From the NCBI GenBank assembly GCA_031266615.1, contig JAISAR010000046.1, positions 1 to 8,534 of the forward strand: a DNA stretch of 8,534 nucleotides, read 5' to 3'. This document shows, piece after piece, positions 1 to 6,826 of this stretch. The position numbers and the translations under genes are program-made. The notes under the pieces were generated by a model that had not been told where the DNA came from, made no database searches, and was given only the letters and a program-made list of their open reading frames with translations. The stretch comes from Rickettsiales bacterium (GTDB lineage Bacteria > Pseudomonadota > Alphaproteobacteria > Rickettsiales > Anaplasmataceae). Within the stretch, counting starts at the first letter, position 1, and each line of letters begins with the position of its first letter.

Positions 1-68
1 GCACATAGTGCGAAAAATTAAACATGAGACGCCAAATATGCTAAGTTTTTTTGTCATTTAATCTGCAC

Positions 69-97
69 AGACTGAAGATAAATAATAGCTTCAGTCT
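69..97. repeat. 9-bp perfect inverted repeat over the predicted start site
   Basis: AGACTGAAG (69-77) and CTTCAGTCT (89-97) are perfect reverse complements with an 11-base spacer. The right arm begins 2 bases from the -10 box of the leftward promoter, so the predicted start (about 92) falls inside it. This fits an operator for a dimeric repressor, or a hairpin at the extreme 5' end of the transcript. It could instead act as a terminator for lgt, 86 bases past its stop, but no run of T follows on either strand, which makes that less likely. Confidence 0.6.
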
Positions 98-98
98 C

Positions 99-127
99 AT
101 TATAAGGGGGTTGGAGGAATTTGTCAA
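99..127 (-). promoter_or_regulatory. Consensus sigma-70 promoter firing leftward out of the window
   Basis: Read on the minus strand, TTGACA (127-122) is followed by exactly 17 bases and then TATAAT (104-99), matching the sigma-70 consensus at all 12 positions. Just upstream of the -35 (about 131-146) is an A-rich tract on the minus strand that resembles an UP element. The predicted start is near 92. It lies downstream of lgt and points away from it, so it should serve something left of the window. In such AT-rich genomes a perfect promoter often marks a stable RNA or a highly expressed gene; that last step is inference. Confidence 0.75.
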
Positions 128-182
128 GTAGTTTTTTTGTTTCTATATGTCTAGTGTGCTGCTAAAAACTATGCAAGAACTA

Positions 183-968
183 TTACAATTTCTCCGCAAA
201 TTTCAAATTTAATGCGCTCAGACATATGATTATTCCCAGCAAAACCATAGGTACTGAAAGCAACTGCCCCATAGTCAAATCAAGCCATAAATAGCCAACT
301 TGGTAGTCTGGTTCGCGGAAAAACTCAACTATAAAACGCACTATTCCATACCACACAATTGCAATACCAGTTAATGCACCACGATATAGCCTTATTCTAG
401 TCAAGAGAAACAGTGAATTTACAACTGCAAAAAATAGCAATCCTTCCAAAAATGCCTCATAAAGCTGACTTGGGTGGCGTAGCAAATTATCACCACTTTC
501 TGGAAATACCATGCCCCATGGCACAGTTGTCACTCTGCCAAATAGCTCTCCGTTTATAAAGTTGCCTATGCGACCTAAAAATAAGCCTATGGGAACTCCG
601 CAGGAAATTAGATCCAGTGTGTAAAATATAGGAATGTCATGTCTTTTGCACGAAATTATCACCGCACACAAAACTCCTATGGCGCCACCGTGAAATGACA
701 TTCCTCCCCCCCAGGTTTTCAGTATCTCGACAGGGTTGCTTATATAAAAAACTGGATCGTATATCAACGCGTAGCCAAGCCTACCTCCAAGGATAATACC
801 TACAATAGTGGCTGTTAACAATGAATCGTAAAAATTCTTAGTAAATATTTTTTGGTCGTCCAATTTGTGTAAATACCAATATGCAAACACTATACCTAGA
901 ACATATGCCAAAGAATACCAATATATAGAAACAGGACCGATGCTGAAAATTACTGGATTTAAAGACAT
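183..968 (-). CDS. lgt: Prolipoprotein diacylglyceryl transferase Lgt
   Basis: Inner-membrane enzyme that moves diacylglycerol from phosphatidylglycerol to the lipobox cysteine of prolipoproteins, the first step of lipoprotein maturation. The protein has 261 residues, close to the usual family length, with about seven hydrophobic segments. Family hallmarks are visible: HGG at 93-95, the signature GRIGNFINGE at 132-141, RHPSQLYEA at 164-172, and R211/E215 in RFIVEFFRE, which match the essential Arg/Glu pair (R239/E243) of the E. coli enzyme. The N-terminus (MSLNPVIFSIGP) is typical, which supports the ATG at 968. No clear Shine-Dalgarno sequence precedes it. The start lies six bases after the smpB stop on the same strand, so co-transcription and translational coupling are likely. 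Nothing appears truncated. Confidence 0.97.
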   Translation of the reverse strand: MSLNPVIFSIGPVSIYWYSLAYVLGIVFAYWYLHKLDDQKIFTKNFYDSLLTATIVGIILGGRLGYALIYDPVFYISNPVEILKTWGGGMSFHGGAIGVLCAVIISCKRHDIPIFYTLDLISCGVPIGLFLGRIGNFINGELFGRVTTVPWGMVFPESGDNLLRHPSQLYEAFLEGLLFFAVVNSLFLLTRIRLYRGALTGIAIVWYGIVRFIVEFFREPDYQVGYLWLDLTMGQLLSVPMVLLGIIICLSALNLKFAEKL

Positions 969-974
969 ACTTTG

Positions 975-1424
975 CTACAAATCATTCTTAGACAATCTAC
1001 TTTTCTCACGATCCCACTCTCTCTGTTTTATGGTTGCTCTCTTATCGTAGAGTTTTTTTCCTTTTGCAATGGCAATTTTAGTTTTTGCCAACCCTTTGTC
1101 ATTGAAATAAATTGAAAGTGGCACAACAGTTATTCCAGCAGTTTTAATCTGGCCAATTAGTTTATTTATCTCTTTTTTATGCAGAAGTAATTTACGTTCC
1201 CTTTTCGGCTTGTGGTTTCTTTTGTTTGCAGCTTTATATTCTGCAATGTGCATATTGTGCAACCATATTTCACCGTTTTTTTCGATAACGTAAGCGTCAG
1301 AAATGTTTGCTTTTCTTTCCCTCAGCGATTTAACTTCACTACTCAGTAGGACCATACCTGCTTCAAATTCTTCTAAAATGAAGTATTCAAACCTTGCTTT
1401 TCTATTTTCTGCAATAACTTCCAT
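975..1424 (-). CDS. smpB: SsrA(tmRNA)-binding protein SmpB
   Basis: Partner of tmRNA in trans-translation: it brings alanyl-tmRNA to ribosomes stalled on broken mRNAs. The SmpB fold is recognisable throughout: NRKARFEYFI near the N-terminus (7-16), SSEVKSLR (28-35), the HNMHIAEY strand (56-63), HKPKRERKLLLHKKEI (71-86), and the basic tail KGKKLYDKRATIKQREWDRE (121-140) that enters the mRNA channel. I chose the ATG at 1424 (149 residues). The frame extends four codons to a GTG at 1436, but an AAGG sits directly against that GTG with no spacing, whereas it lies about 12 bases before the ATG, a more workable distance; the ATG also gives the usual MEVIAENRKA-type start. It is the first gene of a probable smpB-lgt operon. 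Confidence 0.96.
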   Translation of the reverse strand: MEVIAENRKARFEYFILEEFEAGMVLLSSEVKSLRERKANISDAYVIEKNGEIWLHNMHIAEYKAANKRNHKPKRERKLLLHKKEINKLIGQIKTAGITVVPLSIYFNDKGLAKTKIAIAKGKKLYDKRATIKQREWDREKSRLSKNDL

Positions 1425-1449
1425 ATTTAAAGACACCCTTGAGCTTTAA

Positions 1450-1661
1450 TATACTACAGGATTTTCAGCTCTTGCGGCAATGTTAAAAAATAATGTTCCG
1501 TTCCTACGTTCAAAGGCAAAATACTTTTTAGATAGGCTGATGTAGCCGAATTTTTTCCAAAGATGGTTGATTTAAAAAAAGATATTGAAGTTATGGGATA
1601 AACAATTGAGGAAATTCCACGGATTGGTGCCTTAATTGGCATTCATGCGTTATTAACATAA
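1450..1661 (+). pseudogene. Possible decayed coding remnant, family unknown
   Basis: The + strand reads as protein-like sequence in two adjacent frames. Frame A from 1450 to a TAG at 1543 contains SALAAMLKNNVPFLRSKAK and ends in YFLDRLM. Frame B, open from 1536, reads ADVAEFFPKMVDLKKDIEVM, then hits TAA at 1599, and continues in frame as TIEEIPRIGALIGIHALLT to TAA at 1661. One frameshift near 1536-1543 plus one nonsense change would join them into a segment of about 70 residues. There is no start codon context and I do not recognise the family. The 189-base open frame on the opposite strand seems to be its shadow. It may also be chance in ordinary intergenic DNA. Confidence 0.3.
1451..1480 (-). 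promoter_or_regulatory. Candidate promoter for smpB-lgt
   Basis: On the minus strand TTGCCG (1480-1475) is followed by 18 bases and TAGTAT (1456-1451), each 4 of 6 to consensus, leaving a leader of about 20 bases before the smpB ATG. In DNA this AT-rich such a match arises easily by chance, so this is only the best candidate in the region. Confidence 0.25.
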
Positions 1662-1702
1662 CTAGTTTATAAAAGCAGATATTGTAGAAAAAGAAACACG
1701 CT

Positions 1703-2635
1703 ATGGTAAAACTAGAAAAAGATATAACTTATGAGTTAGTGGATGATAAAGGTGAGTTAGGTGAGTTAACAGAGAAAGATAAAGAAAAGGTTCTTAAGCT
1801 AGCGAAAAAGATAGAAGAAGGAAAAGGTATTGCTGAAAAATTCAAGAAATCTAGTTATAACACGCGAAAGATTCTAACAACAAAAATAGTTCGCGAACAT
1901 GAAGGTAGAAAAGAAACGTTTACACTACTATATCATGCTATGCTGCACGGCAGTGAAAAAGCTATAAATGATATTTCTGAAAAAGCTAAAGAACACAAGC
2001 TTTTCGAGCAAATTTCTAATGAGAAAATTATCACAGAATATTGGAGTGATCAGGGAAAATTAATATGTGCTTCTTATAGTACTGCTAAATATGAAAATGG
2101 CGTAGTGAGCACACGCACTTTAAAAGCCGAATTTATCACAAAAGATACCCTGCTTACTACTCCTGCAATAGAAACTGATACACCAACTTGTGAAAATAGC
2201 AAAGATTCTGATAATGCTGAAGCTACTAACGAAAAAAATGAAAAAGATAGTACCACTGCCCTAACGGAAACTGCTACGCAAAAGCTGAGTATTCTCTCAG
2301 ATAAAACCAATACTTCGCCTTTCACTGAGATAGAAAATCAAACAGAAACGCGCTATTACAGTGAGCCTGGCAAAGAAAACACCGTAAACAAAAAGCCATT
2401 AACAAAAGTACCGCAGCAAAGACAAGCAATCATAGCTGGCGGTGCTGGTACAGCGTTATTAGTAAGTAGTATTGCATCTTATGCTTTAAAGATGCACATC
2501 ATAGCAGTGGTTGGAGGAATTGTTGGGCTGGCATGCATGAGTTTTGCATTGTATAATGTTTTAAAGCCTAGTACCAAACTTGAGGAAGTAAAAGATGTAG
2601 AGTGTTCCCGAAAGTCACCAGAGGTTGCCTTATAA
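1703..2635 (+). CDS. Unrecognised 310-residue protein with two C-terminal membrane helices
   Basis: I do not recognise this family. Residues 1-150 are lysine- and glutamate-rich and probably soluble, with helical, possibly coiled-coil character at about 20-50. Residues 151-240 form a Thr/Asn/Glu/Lys-rich linker of low complexity. Two hydrophobic segments follow at about 242-262 (a small-residue run, AIIAGGAGTALLVSS) and 265-287, separated by only a few residues, then a charged tail of about 23 residues. There is no N-terminal signal peptide. The ATG at 1703 is the first in the frame and lacks a strong Shine-Dalgarno sequence; TATAAA at 1668-1673 is a possible -10. A 9-base tandem duplication (GGTGAGTTA twice, 1751-1768) encodes GELGEL. 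The layout suits a membrane-anchored or secreted host-interaction protein, but nothing in the sequence proves that. Confidence 0.8.
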   Translation: MVKLEKDITYELVDDKGELGELTEKDKEKVLKLAKKIEEGKGIAEKFKKSSYNTRKILTTKIVREHEGRKETFTLLYHAMLHGSEKAINDISEKAKEHKLFEQISNEKIITEYWSDQGKLICASYSTAKYENGVVSTRTLKAEFITKDTLLTTPAIETDTPTCENSKDSDNAEATNEKNEKDSTTALTETATQKLSILSDKTNTSPFTEIENQTETRYYSEPGKENTVNKKPLTKVPQQRQAIIAGGAGTALLVSSIASYALKMHIIAVVGGIVGLACMSFALYNVLKPSTKLEEVKDVECSRKSPEVAL

Positions 2636-2644
2636 GCATGGATA

Positions 2645-3235
2645 TTACTCTTCTTTTTTGTCACCTTCAGGCTTTTCTTGGTCAACCATTCCTTCACCAA
2701 TCTCTTTTATTTTTAGTATCAACGATTCCGGTATATACACATCAACTATGTCTTCTACTGTCGAAAATAAAGCCTGGTAAGAGTGCGAATTTACTATCCA
2801 ATTAGGCAATATGTCTTCAGCTTCTATTTTAGACTGCTCCTCTTTTTTGTCATACGCCGTGTAGCAATATAAGTGCACGGCAAAGAATAGTACATAAGAA
2901 AGCAACACTCCTCTGAGCGCTCCGACAAGGATTCCGGTAACTCTATCGATTAATCCCAACCTTATGGGTGATAATATGTACATCAGCCAGTTGTTTACTA
3001 TCATAAATATAAGGTTGAGTATAATAAATACAGAAATTGTAGAAAGTATGTTCTGCGTAGCTTTAGAATCAAAGTATTTACTATAATTTATAGTAAAGAA
3101 ATCGTAATGATTAGCTGTCAGAAAAACCGACAAAAACAAAAACATTAGCGCGCATAATTCTTTTATAAAGCCTCTAGTTACCGAGATTATTACGCATACA
3201 ACAATAATGAAAATAATTAGACAATCGAAGAGCAT
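2645..3235 (-). CDS. cvpA: CvpA family inner-membrane protein
   Basis: A 196-residue protein with four hydrophobic segments at about 4-20, 27-42, 63-84 and 100-122, followed by a charged C-terminal tail of about 70 residues ending in EKPEGDKKEE. The family marks are RGFIKEL after the first helix (21-27) and DRVTGILVGALRGVLL (97-112) entering the fourth. CvpA was named for colicin V production; its molecular role is poorly defined, with links to envelope integrity. I chose the ATG at 3235 because it places the first membrane helix right at the N-terminus as in the family; the open frame runs on to a TTG at 3274, which has no ribosome-binding site. It follows ribE by 56 bases on the same strand and ends 9 bases from the convergent 310-residue gene. 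Confidence 0.85.
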   Translation of the reverse strand: MLFDCLIIFIIVVCVIISVTRGFIKELCALMFLFLSVFLTANHYDFFTINYSKYFDSKATQNILSTISVFIILNLIFMIVNNWLMYILSPIRLGLIDRVTGILVGALRGVLLSYVLFFAVHLYCYTAYDKKEEQSKIEAEDILPNWIVNSHSYQALFSTVEDIVDVYIPESLILKIKEIGEGMVDQEKPEGDKKEE

Positions 3236-3291
3236 ACTACATATTATATGGTTTTCAAGATATAATAATTGCAAACAACGAAATTGTAAAA

Positions 3292-3888
3292 TTAATTGTG
3301 CTTATGCTGCATCAACTGGTTTAAATATCTAGCGATTATGTCGACTTCTAAATTTAGATAATCATCAACTTTGTTATACTGGAAAGTTGTGTTTTGCCAC
3401 GTGTAGGGAATGATATTGACAACAAATTCTTGGCTGGTAACTGAATTTACTGTGAGAGAAACTCCATCTAGCGTCACAGATCCCTTTTTTGCAACAAATT
3501 TAATTAACTCTTGTGAGCACGACAGCTTGATTTCATGAGAATCCAAATTTTGATTGATTGCAAGAATTTGTACTATCTTATCTACATGACCCTGGACTAG
3601 GTGGCCATCGATTCTATCACTCAGTCTCATTGCTTGTTCTAGGTTTATTTTTTTTTCTACTTTCCAATTATTTAGGCTAGTAACCTTCATGGTTTCTTGA
3701 GACACTTGAACTGTGAATATATCGTTAATTATGTCAACGACAGTTAAACACACACCAGAGCAAGCTATTGAATCTCCTTTACCTATGAAAGATAAATTTT
3801 GTGCCTTGATATGGAAGATTTGATCGGAGTTAGAGCAAGTCTTGGTATCAATTACAGTTCCAATATCTATAATAATTCCTTTAAACAT
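3292..3888 (-). CDS. ribE: Riboflavin synthase, alpha subunit
   Basis: Catalyses the last step of riboflavin synthesis, the dismutation of two 6,7-dimethyl-8-ribityllumazine molecules to riboflavin and a pyrimidinedione. With 198 residues it has the expected two lumazine-binding barrels. Visible marks are MFKGII at the N-terminus (the N-terminal MF is part of the active site), GDSIACSGVCLTV (38-50), QETMKVTSL (64-72), INLEQAMRLSDRIDGHLVQG (81-100) with H96 and H101, the second-barrel repeat KGSVTLDGVSLTV (135-147), and LNLEVDIIARYL (178-189) with the conserved Asp183. The ATG at 3888 follows from the invariant MF-G start. It is called ribC in E. coli and ribE in many other bacteria. Wolbachia genomes commonly keep riboflavin synthesis, and riboflavin supply to the host has been shown in the bedbug symbiont. 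It lies between the 565-residue gene (51-base gap) and cvpA. Confidence 0.97.
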   Translation of the reverse strand: MFKGIIIDIGTVIDTKTCSNSDQIFHIKAQNLSFIGKGDSIACSGVCLTVVDIINDIFTVQVSQETMKVTSLNNWKVEKKINLEQAMRLSDRIDGHLVQGHVDKIVQILAINQNLDSHEIKLSCSQELIKFVAKKGSVTLDGVSLTVNSVTSQEFVVNIIPYTWQNTTFQYNKVDDYLNLEVDIIARYLNQLMQHKHN

Positions 3889-3939
3889 ACAGTAAAATAA
3901 ATGATTTTATCACAAAAAATCTTTTAAAGTAGCTATCCA

Positions 3940-5637
3940 TTAAGTGGGAGCAAGAGGCTTGTTTTCACCTACCTGTTCAATAGATTCTACCGAATATTTA
4001 GAATATATAAAATAAGCCAAACTCAGAACACATAATGTGGCTAGTATTGGTAACCCTATGTTCAATGCCAGCCCAACACTTTCTCTTTTCTCTGGTGGCA
4101 CTAATCCCTTTAAAATTGACACTTTTCCTAGCGGCAAATGCCACAGGCAGAGCGTTGATATAGAGGATGCTATCAACAATAGACAAAAATAAGTCCTTTT
4201 CGAAGAAAACACGACTCTTAACAGCGGTTTGAAAGCAGTTTTAGTAGCTGGTGGAGTTGTACTTGTTACTGGTGAAGGGCTTGTGGTTTTATTTGGTAAA
4301 GGATTTTCGCTTTCATGAGAAACGTTTTCATGCTGTGGAGAAGGTTGTTGTATGGGGATACCTGAAACTAATTTGAGTAATTGCTCTTTTTTTCTATACA
4401 CTTGCCTTTGTAAATATTCTTTACCTAAAAGTGAGTTATTAGAAGGTTGTGGCCTTTCAAGTATCTGTAACACTTCTAATACTTCACCTGGCTCTAATAT
4501 TTCATGTAGTTGTTTATCTTGGAAATAAACAATATTGAACACTGAGTTGAAAATATTGCGAAATGTTTCTGGACCCTGATTTTTATATCCATTCATCACT
4601 TCAACAAATACTTTATCGAGTTTTTTTCCCTTGTGCTCAGCTTGATTATCTATCATAGCTACTCTGGCATCATTTTGTGCTTGTCTTACGGCTAATTGTT
4701 TTTCTTCTTCTGATAGTGCTTTAGTTTGCTTTTTCGATTTCTTTCTTCTATTAGCCTTAAAATAATCTGTATGCGACCTGGTTTGACCTATATCGGAAAG
4801 CTTTGCGGTTCCATCTGTTTCTCCTTCATTTTTTTGTATTACCTCGTTTGGTTTTGTCTCTTTGGGTGGTTGGTCAGTTAAAGCCCTCTGTTTTCGTGAC
4901 AGTTTTGGTGACTGCCGAAAGAAGAATTGTACTGTACTAAAAAAGTTGAGTAGGCGAAAAGACCTAAACCAAGCAAAATTGTCGTACATTGCAGCAACAA
5001 CTACTGGTGCACGTGTAACTTGCTTCCTGCTATTCGTCACATTGCAGCCAAACGAGCCCCTAATTGGTACGATTTGTCTATTTTGTGCTTTTTTTCGTTC
5101 AGCATCACTCTGCTCCTTTTTGTCTTTATTTTCAGTTTTTTCCGCGCATTTTAGCTTCTCATTTAGGAATGACTTAATCTTGTGCAAATTACCTAGGTCA
5201 ATATCTTTGATATTTGCTTGCAGTTTAATTGTGATTCCTTTCAGGAGGATTTGAAGAGGAGCACTACTTATAAATTCCTCTACAGTTTTGAAATTATTAA
5301 CTTCGCGATGGCTGTTATATAGTTTCTCATTTTCTTTCGATACTTCTATGTTGACTGTGAAATTTTTCTCCTGAAAAAGGCAGGTTTTAAAAAAATCAAT
5401 AAAAGGTTTTATTTGAAGTGGTCTCATATTAGAGGTGTCTTTACCTGTTGCTGTCAACAGTCTTAGCTTAAACGAGAATTCTTGCACATCGTTTTTAGTG
5501 CTTCTCGAGCGAATGGTGCTAACCTCCACTGATTCGTTAGAAAATGCCTCACTTATGTCCTTAGACCTCTTCTTAAAGAACCTTGGTAAATCCTCTATTT
5601 TATACTCCTTCTCAGTTCCAGTGTCACCATTGTGCAT
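3940..5637 (-). CDS. Unrecognised 565-residue protein with C-terminal membrane hairpin
   Basis: I do not recognise this family. Residues 1-165 are charged and probably folded; 166-190 are Lys/Glu/Asp-rich. A patch at about 210-240 (VVVAAMYDNFAWF, then aromatic FFSTVQFFF) is amphipathic or weakly hydrophobic. A very basic stretch, NRRKKSKKQTK (296-306), precedes a helical part (307-425) that includes an acidic EILEPGEVLEVLQILE segment (379-394). Residues 429-470 are a Pro/Ser/Thr linker, followed by two hydrophobic helices at about 482-501 and 522-545 and a 20-residue tail. There is no N-terminal signal peptide. The ATG at 5637 is supported by the frame only; no clear ribosome-binding site is present. 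It is the first gene of a leftward run with ribE and cvpA, although a functional link to them is doubtful. The layout parallels that of the 310-residue protein. Confidence 0.82.
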   Translation of the reverse strand: MHNGDTGTEKEYKIEDLPRFFKKRSKDISEAFSNESVEVSTIRSRSTKNDVQEFSFKLRLLTATGKDTSNMRPLQIKPFIDFFKTCLFQEKNFTVNIEVSKENEKLYNSHREVNNFKTVEEFISSAPLQILLKGITIKLQANIKDIDLGNLHKIKSFLNEKLKCAEKTENKDKKEQSDAERKKAQNRQIVPIRGSFGCNVTNSRKQVTRAPVVVAAMYDNFAWFRSFRLLNFFSTVQFFFRQSPKLSRKQRALTDQPPKETKPNEVIQKNEGETDGTAKLSDIGQTRSHTDYFKANRRKKSKKQTKALSEEEKQLAVRQAQNDARVAMIDNQAEHKGKKLDKVFVEVMNGYKNQGPETFRNIFNSVFNIVYFQDKQLHEILEPGEVLEVLQILERPQPSNNSLLGKEYLQRQVYRKKEQLLKLVSGIPIQQPSPQHENVSHESENPLPNKTTSPSPVTSTTPPATKTAFKPLLRVVFSSKRTYFCLLLIASSISTLCLWHLPLGKVSILKGLVPPEKRESVGLALNIGLPILATLCVLSLAYFIYSKYSVESIEQVGENKPLAPT

Positions 5638-5686
5638 ATTCTTATTTATTAATTTCTTAATATAAAATTAAATAAAAAGCATAATT

Positions 5687-5692
5687 AGTCAA
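5687..5692 (-). promoter_or_regulatory. Candidate -35 element for the 565-residue gene
   Basis: TTGACT on the minus strand (5692-5687) matches five of six consensus bases and lies about 50 bases before the ATG at 5637. No good -10 sits at 16-18 bases; the nearest is TTTTAT after 19 bases. Weak evidence, but it is the only plausible leftward -35 in the divergent gap. Confidence 0.25.
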
Positions 5693-5729
5693 CAAATTAA
5701 TAATTAAGGTAGGATAATTTCTCAGATTG

Positions 5730-5757
5730 TTGATGATATTGAAGATTTTACTATAAT
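5730..5757 (+). promoter_or_regulatory. Sigma-70 promoter for pheS-glmU
   Basis: TTGATG (5730-5735, four of six) is followed by 16 bases and a perfect TATAAT (5752-5757). The predicted start near 5764 leaves a leader of about 20 bases before the pheS ATG. That is too short for the leader-peptide attenuator that controls pheST in E. coli, so such control is unlikely from this promoter. Confidence 0.6.
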
Positions 5758-5782
5758 GAAAGTTTAAGCTAGCGTTTCTGAG

Positions 5783-6826
5783 ATGAATAAAGAGCTATTG
5801 AATGAAATACCTTCGCTTGAGGATAAAGCAGTTTCTGAAATTGAGGGTGCTTCTTCTTTGCAAGATTTGGAAAAAGTCAGGCTATCATATTTGGGAAAAA
5901 AGGGTGTAATTAAAATTTATTTTGATGACTTGAAAAAGATAGAAGATGCAGAAAAAAAACGTGATTTGGGCGCAGTTATCAACGTTTTACGCAATAAGCT
6001 GGACCAGCTTATAATTAATAAGGAAAATATACTAAAAGCCGAAGAAATCAACTTTAAATTACAAAACGAGGCTATTGATATCACATTGCCCGTTAGGCCA
6101 GAAAAAATTGGCAAGATTCATCCGTTGAGTAAGGTTATAAATGAGGTAAAACTCATTTTTGCACATATGGGTTTCAAAGCAGTCGATGGTCCTGATATTG
6201 AAGATGAGTTTCATGTGTTTGATGCACTGAATACTCCAAGTCATCATCCTGCACGGGAGGAGCAAGATACCTTCTACTTAAAGAATAAAATAAACGACAA
6301 AAGAATGGTGTTGCGCACTCACACCTCATCTGTGCAGATTAGAACCATGGAAAAAGCAAAAACTTTCCCAATTAAAATAGTGGCTGCAGGTAGGGTATAC
6401 AGAAATGACTTTGATGCAACTCACACTCCTATGTTTCACCAGATAGAGGGGTTATATGTCAATGAAAATGTCAATATGGGCCAGTTAAAATTTACCATTC
6501 ATCACTTCCTTAACAAGTTTTTTGGAGATAAGGGATTAAAGATACGTTTTCGTAATAGTTTTTTCCCTTTTACTGAGCCTTCTGCAGAAGTGGATATAAG
6601 TTATGAGGGCAGTAAATGGATAGAAGTACTTGGATGCGGTATGGTGCATCCAAATGTCTTCCAAAATGTTGGGATAGATCATACTAAATACAATGGCTTT
6701 GCGTTTGGTATTGGCATAGAAAGGCTTGCAATGCTGAAATATCAAATTAGTGACCTAAGGAACTTTTATGATAACAAGATCAGTTGGCTCAACCACTATG
6801 GTTTTCACTTTTCATCTTTAAGATAA
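5783..6826 (+). CDS. pheS: Phenylalanine--tRNA ligase alpha subunit
   Basis: Catalytic subunit of the class II alpha2beta2 phenylalanyl-tRNA synthetase, which activates phenylalanine and charges tRNA-Phe in the cytoplasm. Its 347 residues match the family. Residues 1-95 form the N-terminal helical tRNA-binding arm. The catalytic core shows motif 1 around 113-157 (HPLSKVINEV through SHHPAR), motif 2 at 200-223 (VAAGRVYRNDFDATHTP, then MFHQIEG), the phenylalanine-pocket TEPSAEVD (264-271), and motif 3 GFAFGIGIERLAML (305-318); Ala307 corresponds to the E. coli Ala294 that shapes the amino-acid pocket. The ATG at 5783 gives a normal N-terminus. The beta subunit gene pheT, usually next door, is absent; glmU follows directly. 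Confidence 0.98.
   Translation: MNKELLNEIPSLEDKAVSEIEGASSLQDLEKVRLSYLGKKGVIKIYFDDLKKIEDAEKKRDLGAVINVLRNKLDQLIINKENILKAEEINFKLQNEAIDITLPVRPEKIGKIHPLSKVINEVKLIFAHMGFKAVDGPDIEDEFHVFDALNTPSHHPAREEQDTFYLKNKINDKRMVLRTHTSSVQIRTMEKAKTFPIKIVAAGRVYRNDFDATHTPMFHQIEGLYVNENVNMGQLKFTIHHFLNKFFGDKGLKIRFRNSFFPFTEPSAEVDISYEGSKWIEVLGCGMVHPNVFQNVGIDHTKYNGFAFGIGIERLAMLKYQISDLRNFYDNKISWLNHYGFHFSSLR

Noticed and set aside
69..97. Intrinsic terminator for lgt
   Set aside because: The stem is followed by no T-run on either strand and sits against a consensus promoter, so an operator or 5' hairpin is more likely.
1454..1642. 62-codon open frame on the minus strand upstream of smpB
   Set aside because: No start context or motif; better explained as the reverse of the possible + strand remnant or as chance.
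3903..3921. Hairpin GATTTT/AAAATC between the 565-residue gene and ribE
   Set aside because: Six A/T-rich pairs are expected by chance at this base composition; no further support.
4728..4750. Nuclear-localisation signal (RRKKSKK) as proof of nuclear targeting
   Set aside because: Lysine-rich runs are frequent in AT-rich genomes and the protein also has membrane helices; kept only as a remark.
4862..5254. 130-codon open frame on the plus strand
   Set aside because: Antisense to the 565-residue gene; Phe/Ser/Cys-rich composition typical of a reverse reading of Lys/Glu-rich coding sequence.
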